From the NCBI RefSeq assembly GCF_001298105.1, contig NZ_LGJH01000165.1, forward strand, positions 289,424 to 353,423: a DNA stretch of 64,000 nt, written 5' to 3'. The notes beneath the pieces were generated by a model. It saw only the letters and a program-made list of their open reading frames with translations, ran no database searches and was not told where the DNA came from. Source of the stretch: Novosphingobium sp. ST904 (GTDB lineage: Bacteria; Pseudomonadota; Alphaproteobacteria; Sphingomonadales; Sphingomonadaceae). Numbering within the stretch: position 1 is the stretch's first letter; every line of letters starts with the position of its first letter. Position numbers and translations under genes: made by a program. Shown here one piece after another: positions 47,158 through 55,850 of this stretch.

Positions 47158-48902
47158 TCAGAGCCAGTCGGCCTCCACCGCAAACAGGTCCGACGAAGCC
47201 GTGCAAGGCGTGAGCCATGCGGCGATGCGCGGTATCTCGCAATCGAAGAAATACCGGCAGGCCGCCAGTGTGCCGCACTGCAGACGCGGCGAGGCCGCGC
47301 GCGCGGCTATCGCAAGATCCAGCCATACCCATCCGACAACGCCGTGCCCGAATGCATGGAGAAACGGCGCGCCCGAGCCAGGGCCTGCTCCTGCGGCATC
47401 GTGCGCAGCACATCGAGCGCCGCCTCGATCGCATGCCATGCCGCCGACAGCGCATCGCCCATCGCCGCCAGTTCGGGCAGCCACCGAGCATTTCTGGCGG
47501 TTGCGGCGATGCGGGCCGTCAGCACCGCCGCGCCTTCTCCGCCGCGCAGCAGTTTTCGGCCAAGCAGGTCAAGCGCCTGGATGCCGGTCGTTCCTTCGTG
47601 GATCGGGTTCAGGCGATTGTCGCGATAGAGTTGCTCGACATCGAAATCCCGCGTGTAGCCGTAGCCACCATGGACCTGCATGGCGAGGGCATTGGCCTCC
47701 AGCCCGAACTCCGACGAAAAGGTCTTCACGACGGGTGTCAGCAGGGCGAGCAGGGCCGCACTTTCGGGATCGTGTTCCTCGTCCACCAGGCGGGCGGCAA
47801 ACAGGCAGAGGGCCAGCGCGCCTTCGGCATAGCTCTTCTGGGCCAGCAACATCCGTCGCACGTCGGCATGCGCGATGATGGGAACCGTGCCTGTTGACCC
47901 GCTGCCCTGCACGCGTCCCTGCAGACGCTCCTGCGCATAGCCCAGCGCATGGCCGAAGCCCCGGCACGCGATGGCCGCCGCCCCCAGTCCGACAGATATG
48001 CGCGCCTCGTTCATCATCATGAACATCTGGCGCAGGCCCTGCCCCTCCTCGCCGACCAGCCAGCCGGCCGCACCTTCCTGTTCGCCGAATGCCAGCAGGC
48101 AATTCGGGATCGCCCGATAGCCCATCTTGTGATTGAGCCCCGCCACCGCAATCTCGTTACGCGAACCATCGGGAAGCACGCGCGGGACGATAAACAGCGA
48201 CAGGCCGCCCGTTCCATCCGGCAAGGAGCCGTCCTCCCGCGCGACCTTCGCAAGCACGAGATGGACGATGTTGTCCGCGGCATCGTGCTCACCGCCGGAA
48301 ATCCACATCTTCGAGCCCGTCAGGCGGTAGCGGCGGCCGAGGCCGGCTTCGCCGTGGAATTCGGCGCGGGTCCGCACCGCGCCGAGATCGGACCCCGCCT
48401 GCGGTTCTGACAGGCACATCGTGCCGAACCATCGGCCCTCGATCTGCGGCCGGGCAAAGGCTTCGACCTGTGCGGGGCTGCCGAACGATGCGATCAGCCG
48501 CGCGTTGGCCACAGTCAGCATTGCATAGGACGATGTGGCGATGTTGGCGGCGGCGAACCAGGCAAAGGATGCGCTCGCGGCCAAGAACGGCAGGCCGAGA
48601 CCTCCAAGGTGCTCCGGGAAACCGGCGGAGAAGAAGCCGAGCCGGGCATATTCCCCCAAGGCTGCGGCAACCTGCGGGTGAATCTGCACGCCGTCCGGTC
48701 CGAACCGGGGTTCTTCGGCGTCTCCTTCCTTGAAGTGCGGCAGGAACATGTCCCGCGCGACCTCTTCCGAAAGGTCGATCACCGCATCCACCGTTTCACG
48801 ACCATGTGCCGCGAAGCGCGGCTGCGCCAGCACTTCGCCGATATCCAGCCAATCATGCAGCAGGAAATCGAGGAACTCGCGGTCGAGCAGACGACTGCTC
48901 AT
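47158..48902 (-). CDS. acyl-CoA dehydrogenase (DmdC-like, long form), frameshifted
   Basis: Flavin-dependent alpha,beta-dehydrogenation of an acyl-CoA. Landmarks: FAD/substrate phrase CLSEPQAGSDLGAV, MQVHGGYGYTRDFDVEQLYRD and the catalytic base Glu in NPIHEGTTGIQALDLLGRKL. Length and C-terminal extension match the 3-methylmercaptopropionyl-CoA dehydrogenase-like group. At 47366-47371 one base is lost (GCG-GCG to GCGCG); after it the frame ending RFSMHSGTALSDG is false and the true C-terminus reads PFLHAFGHGVVGWVWLDL to EADWL at 47158, about 581 aa. The ATG overlaps the stop of the synthetase upstream (ATGA). Confidence 0.9.
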
Positions 48903-51055
48903 CGCGAGAGCAGCACCAACGCATCAAGCGGAACCACGCCTTCACCCACTGGCATGACCCTGATAGGATTGATATCGACCCCGGCAAGCCGGTCCTGGTT
49001 GGCAGCGGCAAACCGCGAAAGCGCCGCCAGCGTTTCCGCCAGAGCGTCGATATCGGACGGCGGCGCGCCGCGAACCCCTTGCAACACCTTGCCGGCATTG
49101 GTTTCGGCAATCATCCGCCTCGCCTCATCCGCGGAAAACGGCACGGCACGGAACGAAACATCCTTGAGCACTTCGACGAGGATACCGCCCAGACCGAACA
49201 TGACGACCGGACCGAGCGTCGGGTCCAGGCTGACACCGGCAATCACTTCCACGCCGCCCGCAACCATCGGCGCCACCAGAACGCCCTCTATCCGCGCTCC
49301 CGGCACGGCTGCCCTTGCCCTTTCGATCAACAGGCCGGTAGCCTCGCGAACGGCGGCTTCGTCCTTCACGTTCACCGCCACACCGCCGACTTCGGTCTTG
49401 TGCGCGATGTCGGGCGAACAGATCTTGAGCACGACGGGAAAACCGATCGCCCGCGCCGCGATCACGGCGTCGTCCGCATCGCCGGCCAGCCGTTCATCGG
49501 GGAATGTCATCCCGGCTGCCGCCAGCACCCGCTTGGCGCCATGTTCGGAGAGCGCGCCGCTGGCTTCTACTGGCGAGGGCAGCGGGGGAACAGGCTCTGC
49601 ATGGCTGGCCGCCCGGGCAAAACTCCGCCGGAAGTGCACAAGCGCTCCCAGCGCGCGGGTTAGCGCCGCGCTGTCCTCGAACACGAGGAAACCACGCTCC
49701 TCATAACGGTGTACGACATCCTGCGGGGCCGACATGGTGACGGCCTTGATGATCCCGTCATGCCCCGTTGCCGCTGCATCCAGCGCTTCGGCCAGGCGCG
49801 CCGAATAGGACGGCAGAGCCGGCGCGGTGCCGAGAACGGCCACGAAGATATCGTAGCCGCCCTGCTCCATCACCGTGCGGATGTAACGGGTCATCAGCGG
49901 CAAGTCGGTCATCGCCTGCGCCGTCGCATCGATGGGATTTACCGGCGAGGCATAGGGCAGCAAGGCCTTCAGCTCCGCCTGTGCGGCCTCGGGCATGGGG
50001 GTCACGGCAAGGCCCGCCTCATCCGCGTCGTCCGCCATCTGGATACCCAGCCCGCCCGACATCGAAAAGATGCCCAGCTTGTCGCCTTCCGGCACCCCGG
50101 CCCGGGCAAGGGCATAGGCAACATCGATCTGCTCTGCAGTGCTGCGGGCACGGTGGGCGCCGAACTGGCGGCAGATTGCATCGAAGACCGCGTCCGACCC
50201 CGCCAGAGCAGCGGTATGGCTGCCCACGGCATGAGCGCCGACTTCCGAACGACCGACCTTGACCAGCACCACGCCGATGCCGCGCCGACGCGCCACATCC
50301 AGCGCCTCGAAGAACAGGGCGCGGTTCCGCACGCCCTCGGCATAGGCCATGACCACTTTCACGCCCTCGCGGTCCACCACCCAGCGCAGGGCTTCCGCCA
50401 TGTCCACGTCGCACTCGTTCCCGGTGGTGATCCAGTGCCTGATGCCCAGCCCGCGAGACCGCGCAAGCTGCGCGATATGCGAACCATAGGCGCCGCTCTG
50501 CGAAACGATGGCAACCGGGCCCGGCTCCAGGAAACCGTCATCGAGCATGACGGAAAAGGTGCCGTAATAACCGATCGAGGAATCGGCCGCGCCAAGACAG
50601 TTCGGACCCAGCAGCCGCAGCCCCCGCGCCCGCGCTATGTCCACTATCCGCGCCTGCTCGGCCCGCCCTTCTTCGCCCATTTCGGCAAATCCCGCCGCGA
50701 AGACGATCGCCGCCTTCACGCCTGCCGCCACGCAATCTTCCACCGCCTGCCGCGTGGCAGCGGCCGGAACGGCCAGCAGGGCAAGGTCCGGCGCTTCCGG
50801 CAAGGCCGAAAGCGAAGCGTAGGCCGGCTCGCCCTGCACCGTTTCGCGCTTGGGATTGACGGGATAGACCGGGCCGGAGAACCCGCTCGCGCGGAGGTAC
50901 TTGAGCGGCCGCCCGCCGATACGCGCGGCATCGTCGGACGCGCCGACCAGTGCGATCGAACGCGGCGCGAAAAGCGCGTCGAGCCCGCCGCGCGATGCGC
51001 CGATGGCTGCCGGTTGTTCAGGCTGGGACAGGGTGGCTTGGCCGCTGGTCGTCAC
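48899..51055 (-). CDS. NDP-forming acyl-CoA synthetase (ADP-forming acetyl-CoA synthetase family)
   Basis: Fused alpha-beta ligase that makes acyl-CoA from acid, CoA and ATP through a phosphohistidine. Order: CoA-binding Rossmann domain (about 25-140; FAPRSIALVGASDD), succinyl-CoA ligase-like domain with IVSQSGAYGS, phosphohistidine region VGSHTAALAGSDAVF, then an ATP-grasp domain (about 490-715; VLKICSPDIAHKTEVGGVAV). The GTG at 51055 is chosen: GGAAGAG lies 6 bases upstream and the 20 codons before it are not conserved-looking. About 718 aa. It is coupled to the acyl-CoA dehydrogenase, suggesting activation and then dehydrogenation of the same acid. Confidence 0.9.
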   Translation of the reverse strand: MTTSGQATLSQPEQPAAIGASRGGLDALFAPRSIALVGASDDAARIGGRPLKYLRASGFSGPVYPVNPKRETVQGEPAYASLSALPEAPDLALLAVPAAATRQAVEDCVAAGVKAAIVFAAGFAEMGEEGRAEQARIVDIARARGLRLLGPNCLGAADSSIGYYGTFSVMLDDGFLEPGPVAIVSQSGAYGSHIAQLARSRGLGIRHWITTGNECDVDMAEALRWVVDREGVKVVMAYAEGVRNRALFFEALDVARRRGIGVVLVKVGRSEVGAHAVGSHTAALAGSDAVFDAICRQFGAHRARSTAEQIDVAYALARAGVPEGDKLGIFSMSGGLGIQMADDADEAGLAVTPMPEAAQAELKALLPYASPVNPIDATAQAMTDLPLMTRYIRTVMEQGGYDIFVAVLGTAPALPSYSARLAEALDAAATGHDGIIKAVTMSAPQDVVHRYEERGFLVFEDSAALTRALGALVHFRRSFARAASHAEPVPPLPSPVEASGALSEHGAKRVLAAAGMTFPDERLAGDADDAVIAARAIGFPVVLKICSPDIAHKTEVGGVAVNVKDEAAVREATGLLIERARAAVPGARIEGVLVAPMVAGGVEVIAGVSLDPTLGPVVMFGLGGILVEVLKDVSFRAVPFSADEARRMIAETNAGKVLQGVRGAPPSDIDALAETLAALSRFAAANQDRLAGVDINPIRVMPVGEGVVPLDALVLLSR

Positions 51056-51150
51056 GATCACCTCTTCCGATGGTTCAGGCTTTTTCACGCAAGAGCCGTG
51101 GCACGGGGCCGGCACGCCCGATACCGATCGGCCGGCGGGGACGCATGTTT

Positions 51151-51165
51151 CATATCCGTGATATG
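51151..51165. promoter_or_regulatory. CATAT-N5-ATATG palindrome before acyl-CoA synthetase
   Basis: CATATCCGTGATATG, about 96 bases upstream of the synthetase GTG. It is nearly identical to the element at 34794-34809; the two differ by a single A. Confidence 0.5.
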
Positions 51166-51225
51166 GCTGGGCGATCCGTGCAGACGCGGGACGATATGCA
51201 TCGCCCCACTTCCCCTGTTTCCCAT

Positions 51226-51276
51226 TTGTGATAGCGACCGCGCGGCGCCGCTGAAATCGATATCAGCCTTGTGATA
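51226..51276. promoter_or_regulatory. two direct TTGTGATA repeats before TonB receptor
   Basis: TTGTGATA at 51226-51233 and 51269-51276, in the same orientation and 43 bases apart, which would place two bound proteins on the same helix face. The inverted form TATCACAA occurs at 32663-32670. Confidence 0.35.
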
Positions 51277-51430
51277 ATCCCCCTCGAAACCCGGCTCCGA
51301 ATTGAACAGGACGCCATCAGCAAGGATGCCTTGGGCGTCTGAAACGGAGGCGGCACCCGCAACAACGGGCCGCACGAGACAAAAAAGAACATGAAGGCGC
51401 GACGCGCCGGGATTTTGGGAGGATCGCTGA

Positions 51431-53608
51431 GTGAACATCTCCAGGACCATCAAGGCTGGGCTCTTGGCAACGAGCGCCGGGCTCGTGCTGTGCCACGCCT
51501 CTGCCGCGCTGGCGCAAGACGCCGCGCCGCAGGCGGACACGGCGCAGGAATCGAACAACGGCGGCCTTGATACCATCGTCGTTACCGCCACCAAGCGGGG
51601 CCAGGCATCCAACGTGCAGGACGTCCCCTTCGCGGTCACCGCGTTCGGCGCGGCGCAGCTTGAGGAACAGCACTTCCAGACGTTCCAGAGCCTCAGCTAC
51701 TCGATGCCGAACGTCCAGCTCAGCCAGATCGGCACCACCCCCGGCTACGCCAACTTCTCGATCCGCGGCCTGGGCATCAACAGCTCGATCCCCTCGATCG
51801 ACCCCACTGTCGGCGTGTTCATCGACGGCGTCTACCTCGGCGTGAGCGCGGGCGTCGTCTTCGGCAACTTCGATATCGAAGGGCTTGAAGTGCTACGCGG
51901 CCCGCAGGGACTGCTGTTCGGTCGCAACGTCACCGGCGGCGCCGTGGTCGTGCGCACCACCGTTCCCAAGGATCACTTCGCCGCCGACTTCAAGGCCTCG
52001 GTTTCGTCAGGGCCGGAATACAAGGTCAGCGGGACGATCACCGGCCCGATCGTGCAGGACAAGATCTCGGCCAAGCTCGCCGTCTACTATGACAAGGACG
52101 AGGGCTACTTCCACAACGATTTCAACGGCAACGACCACCTCGGCAAGAACCGCACCCTCATCGTACGTCCGGCCCTGCGCTTCACGCCGATCGACGGGTT
52201 CGAAAGCATCTTCCGTTACGAATACGGCAAATATGACGGCGATGGCGCCGTGGCGACCAACCATGGGCTCTACCCGGTCAAGAGCTTCCGCGTGAACCTC
52301 GACGAAGAAGGCTTCGCGCACAACTACTGGCACATGGCCTCGAACGAAACGAACATCGATACCGATTTCGGCAACGGCAAAATCACCAACATCATGGCCT
52401 ACCGCGAGTACAACTCGAACGTGGCCAACGATATCGACGCTTCACCGGTGCACAGTTTCCATTCGGGTAACACCACGCACCAGAAACAGATGAGCGACGA
52501 GCTTCGCTATGCCGGAACTTTCGGCAGAGTGGACGTAACGACCGGACTTTATTTCTTCACCCAGCGCATCGCCTACATCGAACAGCGCACGCTTTCGGGC
52601 GGCACGCGCACCCTTTCGGGCGGCGGCATCCAGAACCAGGATACCTACGGCGCATTCGGCGCGGTGGACTGGCACTTCACCGACAGCCTGACGCTGAACC
52701 TCGGCGCCCGCTATTCCAGCGAGACCAAGTCCGTGAAGGTCGCCAACCTCACCGCGACGGGCTGCGATTACGAAGCGCAGACCTGCGACTTCACCTTCCA
52801 CGGAAAGAACACCTGGAAGGGCCTGACGCCGCGTGTGGGCCTGCAATGGCAGCCTGATCCCGAAACCCAGGTCTATGCCTTCTGGGCCAAGGGTTTCCGC
52901 AGCGGCGGCTACAACTTCCGCAACGTCAACCCGGCCGTCGATCCGGGACCGTTCGATGACGAAGTGCAGAACTCCTACGAAATCGGCATGAAGAAGGATA
53001 TCGGCGGCATCCTGCGCGTGAACGTTGCCGGTTTCTGGAACAAGATCGACGGCGTCCAGCGCGAAATCCAGACCCCGGTTCTGGGCAGCGGCACGGCGCA
53101 GATCATCACCAACTCGGCCAATGCCCGCATCCGCGGCGTGGAAGGCGAAGTGACGCTGCGCCCGGGCGCCGGTTTCACCCTGAGCGGCCAGTTCGGCTAT
53201 ACCGAAGGCAAATACACCAAGATCATCTACGACCTGAACAACGACGGCGTCATCAACGACGTCGACTACGGGCTGAAGCTGCCGCGTCTCGCACCGTGGA
53301 CTTATGGCGGCACGCTGGCATGGAGCCATGATTTCGACCAGTTCGGCGTCGATGCCCGCGTCAGCGCCAACCACCGCGATGCCGACTGGTACAACGACGC
53401 CAACACCGGCCTGCTGCGCGGCGCCACCATGGTCGATGCCAACCTGACCTTGCGCCATGGCGGTTACAGCATCTCCGCCTATGCCACCAATCTGCTGAAC
53501 GAGGCGACTTACGGCACCGAGGCCCCGTTGCCGTTCTTCGCCGGATCGACCTTCGCCCCGCTCAACAAGGGCCGCGTCTACGGCATCGAACTGGCCGCGA
53601 AGTTCTAG
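51431..53608 (+). CDS. TonB-dependent receptor
   Basis: Outer-membrane active transporter. GTG start after GGGAGG; signal peptide ending SAALAQD; TonB-box-like DTIVVTATKRGQ; plug with NVQDVPFAVTAFGAAQLEEQ and LEVLRGPQGLLFGRNVTGG; the barrel ends in a Tyr-rich strand and VYGIELAAKF. The plug style is that of the large sphingomonad group often found beside catabolic gene clusters. It is divergent from the acyl-CoA synthetase/dehydrogenase pair and shares its control region, so it probably imports the compound that cluster degrades. Length 725 aa, complete. Confidence 0.92.
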   Translation: MNISRTIKAGLLATSAGLVLCHASAALAQDAAPQADTAQESNNGGLDTIVVTATKRGQASNVQDVPFAVTAFGAAQLEEQHFQTFQSLSYSMPNVQLSQIGTTPGYANFSIRGLGINSSIPSIDPTVGVFIDGVYLGVSAGVVFGNFDIEGLEVLRGPQGLLFGRNVTGGAVVVRTTVPKDHFAADFKASVSSGPEYKVSGTITGPIVQDKISAKLAVYYDKDEGYFHNDFNGNDHLGKNRTLIVRPALRFTPIDGFESIFRYEYGKYDGDGAVATNHGLYPVKSFRVNLDEEGFAHNYWHMASNETNIDTDFGNGKITNIMAYREYNSNVANDIDASPVHSFHSGNTTHQKQMSDELRYAGTFGRVDVTTGLYFFTQRIAYIEQRTLSGGTRTLSGGGIQNQDTYGAFGAVDWHFTDSLTLNLGARYSSETKSVKVANLTATGCDYEAQTCDFTFHGKNTWKGLTPRVGLQWQPDPETQVYAFWAKGFRSGGYNFRNVNPAVDPGPFDDEVQNSYEIGMKKDIGGILRVNVAGFWNKIDGVQREIQTPVLGSGTAQIITNSANARIRGVEGEVTLRPGAGFTLSGQFGYTEGKYTKIIYDLNNDGVINDVDYGLKLPRLAPWTYGGTLAWSHDFDQFGVDARVSANHRDADWYNDANTGLLRGATMVDANLTLRHGGYSISAYATNLLNEATYGTEAPLPFFAGSTFAPLNKGRVYGIELAAKF

Positions 53609-53638
53609 GCAATCCGGAACTTCCCAATCCACTTGGAG

Positions 53639-53677
53639 ACTGTCCGGGAGAGCATCTCTCCGCACATCCCGGACAGT
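53639..53677 (+). terminator. stem-loop after TonB receptor
   Basis: Perfect 11-bp stem ACTGTCCGGGA / TCCCGGACAGT with a 17-base loop, 30 bases after the receptor stop; no T-run. Confidence 0.55.
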
Positions 53678-53802
53678 GCCTGAGGGGCCGCGGGCACCAA
53701 CCCACCTTTTATGCCCGCCGGTCCTCTTTTTGCTGCCCCCCTGACCCGCAATCGGCACTGGCGCGAGTGCGCAGCACTTCTTGCGCCAGACTTAAACATA
53801 CC

Positions 53803-53814
53803 ATAGGGGGGTAT
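53803..53814. promoter_or_regulatory. DmeR/RcnR-type operator overlapping the ribosome site
   Basis: ATA-GGGGGG-TAT, nested in a wider inverted repeat CCATAGG/CCTATGG (53801-53821) that includes the start codon of dmeR. A G-run flanked by short inverted repeats is the known operator form of RcnR/DmeR regulators. Here the G-run also serves as the ribosome-binding site. Confidence 0.7.
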
Positions 53815-53817
53815 CCT

Positions 53818-54093
53818 ATGGCTCACCTCACTGAAAACAACGACGCGCTCGTCATGCGCGTCCGCCGCCTCATCGGGCAGCTCCAGGCCGTCGAGCGTGC
53901 GCTCGTCGGCGGGGAAGACTGCGCGAAGACGCTTCACCTGGCCGCAGCAGTACGCGGCGCGATCAATGGTCTCATCGACGAACTGATCGCCGATCATGTG
54001 AAGGCGCACGTCGCAGCCCCGGACCTGACGCAGGACGAACGAGAAGAAGGCGCGGAAGCCCTGATCGCGGCGATCCGCCGCTATGCCAAGTAG
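53818..54093 (+). CDS. dmeR: Ni/Co-responsive repressor, RcnR/DmeR (CsoR/FrmR superfamily)
   Basis: All-helical tetrameric repressor released from DNA on metal binding. Counting from the ATG at 53818, His3, Cys35, His60 and His64 all fall at the exact positions of the nickel/cobalt ligands of E. coli RcnR, and the N-terminus is M-A-H, as needed for the His3/N-terminal amine ligands. The DNA-contact helix reads VRRLIGQLQAVERAL. At 91 aa it has the family size. The operator lies on its own ribosome site and the exporter gene follows 13 bases later, so the pair is self-regulated. The wider CsoR/FrmR family also includes copper and formaldehyde sensors, but the ligand set favours Ni/Co. Confidence 0.88.
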   Translation: MAHLTENNDALVMRVRRLIGQLQAVERALVGGEDCAKTLHLAAAVRGAINGLIDELIADHVKAHVAAPDLTQDEREEGAEALIAAIRRYAK

Positions 54094-54106
54094 AAGGCGC
54101 TGCGCC

Positions 54107-55051
54107 ATGGCCACTCACTTCGACCTCGATCGCTTCGCACACGACCATGACTTCCTCGGCGCCTCTCATGACGAGAACGCGCGGCGAACCCTGTGGGTCG
54201 TCCTGCTCACTGCCCTGATGATGGTGGGTGAAATCGTCGCTGGCTACCTGACCGGCTCCATGGCCCTGCTGGCGGACGGTTTCCACATGGCCACTCATGC
54301 CGGCGCGCTGAGTGTCGCCGCCATTGCCTACCGCTATGCCCGGCGGAATACACGCAATCCGGCTTTCAGCTTCGGCACCGGCAAGGTCGGCGATCTTGCC
54401 GGGTTCGCCTCGGCGCTCGTGCTCGCGCTCATCGCGCTTGGTATAGGCGTGGAATCGTTCCTGCGTCTGTTCCGCCCGATCACGGTGGCATTCGGCGAGG
54501 CAACCGTTATCGCGGTGATCGGCCTGGCCGTGAACATCGTCAGCGCCCTGCTGCTATCCGGCCATCATCATCACGATCACCATGGACACCACGAGCATGG
54601 CCACCACGGCCATAGTGGTCATGGGCACCATGGGCATGGCGACAACAACCTGCGTTCGGCCTATGTCCACGTTCTTGCCGATGCGCTCACTTCGGTTCTG
54701 GCGATCGCGGCGCTGCTGGCCGGACGCTACCTCGGCTGGATCTGGCTCGACCCGGTCATGGGCATCGTCGGCGGCGTGGTCATCGCGCGCTGGGCCTGGA
54801 CGCTCATGAAGGAGACCGCCTTCGTCCTGCTGGACCGCACCGACACGCACGTCGCCGAAGAAGTTCGCGAGGTCGTGGAAGGGCCGGGAGATGCCCGCAT
54901 CACCGACCTCCACGTCTGGCGGATCGGTCCGGAGGCCCATGCGGCGATCATCGGCGTCGCCGCCCACGATTCCGCCGTGGACACCGCCGAACTGCGCCGA
55001 CGGCTCATCCCGGTCCACGAACTTCGCCACGTCACCATAGAGCGGCATTGA
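54107..55051 (+). CDS. dmeF: cation diffusion facilitator, Ni/Co exporter (DmeF type)
   Basis: Inner-membrane proton antiporter exporting divalent metal. Six membrane helices with CDF metal-site residues in LLADGFHMATHAGAL (helix 2) and YVHVLADALTSVLAI (helix 5). A His-rich cytoplasmic loop (about residues 150-184, roughly twenty His with Asp/Gly) lies between helices 4 and 5, and the N-terminus is also His/Asp-rich. The arrangement HMxxH plus His loop and the upstream RcnR-type gene match DmeF. The ATG at 54107 is used; it lies 13 bases after the dmeR stop. Length 314 aa. Zinc as an extra substrate cannot be excluded. Confidence 0.88.
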   Translation: MATHFDLDRFAHDHDFLGASHDENARRTLWVVLLTALMMVGEIVAGYLTGSMALLADGFHMATHAGALSVAAIAYRYARRNTRNPAFSFGTGKVGDLAGFASALVLALIALGIGVESFLRLFRPITVAFGEATVIAVIGLAVNIVSALLLSGHHHHDHHGHHEHGHHGHSGHGHHGHGDNNLRSAYVHVLADALTSVLAIAALLAGRYLGWIWLDPVMGIVGGVVIARWAWTLMKETAFVLLDRTDTHVAEEVREVVEGPGDARITDLHVWRIGPEAHAAIIGVAAHDSAVDTAELRRRLIPVHELRHVTIERH

Positions 55052-55064
55052 CTGCCGCCGGGGA

Positions 55065-55850
55065 TCACGGGCGCAGCACCCATCCTCCGTCGACATGGAT
55101 GGTCTGCCCCGTGATCCACTGGCCCGCCTGCGAACAGAGCAGCAGCGCGGTGCCGACCAGTTCGTCCGGCTCTCCGCGCGGACGCAGCGCGCAGGTCATC
55201 TTGAGGAACTGGATGAAAGGGGAATCGTCCGGCACCAGCATCTTTCCGGCATCGGACATGACATTGCCCGGCGCGATGGCGTTGCAGGTCACGTTATCCT
55301 TGCCGAACTGCTTGGCAAGCGTGGTGGTGAGCCCCACCAGCGCCAGTTTCGAGATACCGTAAAGCCCGGTTGCCGGGAATGCCCCGCCCGACGTCTGGTT
55401 GACGATACGCCCGCCCCCGCGCGCGCGCATGGAAGGCAGGACAGCCCTTGCACAGAGCAGTGCGCCGTTGAGGTTCACGGCAAAGGCCCGGTTCCAGGCA
55501 TCGAGGCTGATCGTCTCGCAATTGTCGTAGCTGACATCGACCATGAGCGCGGCGTTGTTGATGAGGATATCGATCCCGCCAAAGGCTTCGCTCGCTGCAG
55601 CGGCCATGGCCAGGGTCGTTTCCTCGCTGGCAACATCCACCTGCACGGCCAGCGCCCTTCCGCCCGCGGCGACGATTTCGTCCGCAACGGCCTGAGCGCC
55701 TTCCCGATTGAGATCGGCCACCACCACGGCCGCGCCTGCATCGGCAAGTCCCAGTGCATAGGCCCTGCCGATCGAATTGCCGCGCCCGCCCGCTCCGGTG
55801 ACGACAGCGACTTTTCCGTCAAGACGGAACTGGTCGAGAGTGAAGCTCAT
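55065..55850 (-). CDS. SDR-family oxidoreductase
   Basis: Short-chain dehydrogenase with a slightly enlarged nucleotide loop (TGAGGRGNSIGRAYALG instead of TGxxxGIG), NNAA, catalytic Ser in IVNQTSGGAF and Tyr-Lys in GLYGISKLALVG; the C-terminus WITGQTIHVDGGW is standard. Length 261 aa. It is the last gene of a minus-strand operon from 59727, its ATG overlapping the stop of the hydroxyacid dehydrogenase (ATGA). The acidic residue after strand 2 (VVVADLN) suggests NAD(H). Substrate unknown. Confidence 0.9.
   Translation of the reverse strand: MSFTLDQFRLDGKVAVVTGAGGRGNSIGRAYALGLADAGAAVVVADLNREGAQAVADEIVAAGGRALAVQVDVASEETTLAMAAAASEAFGGIDILINNAALMVDVSYDNCETISLDAWNRAFAVNLNGALLCARAVLPSMRARGGGRIVNQTSGGAFPATGLYGISKLALVGLTTTLAKQFGKDNVTCNAIAPGNVMSDAGKMLVPDDSPFIQFLKMTCALRPRGEPDELVGTALLLCSQAGQWITGQTIHVDGGWVLRP

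Larger units (their letters stand above)
51056..51430. other. 375-bp divergent region, synthetase / TonB receptor
   Basis: No gene is seen. It carries the palindrome at 51151-51165, two direct TTGTGATA copies at 51226 and 51269 (43 bases apart, four helical turns) and GGGAGG as ribosome site of the receptor at about 51416. It probably holds both promoters and shared operators. Confidence 0.55.

Noticed and set aside
54560..54650. Short-period repeat of CAT/CAC units resembling a tandem repeat or CRISPR-like array
   Set aside because: It encodes the His-rich metal loop of dmeF in frame; there are no spacers and no regular repeat unit.
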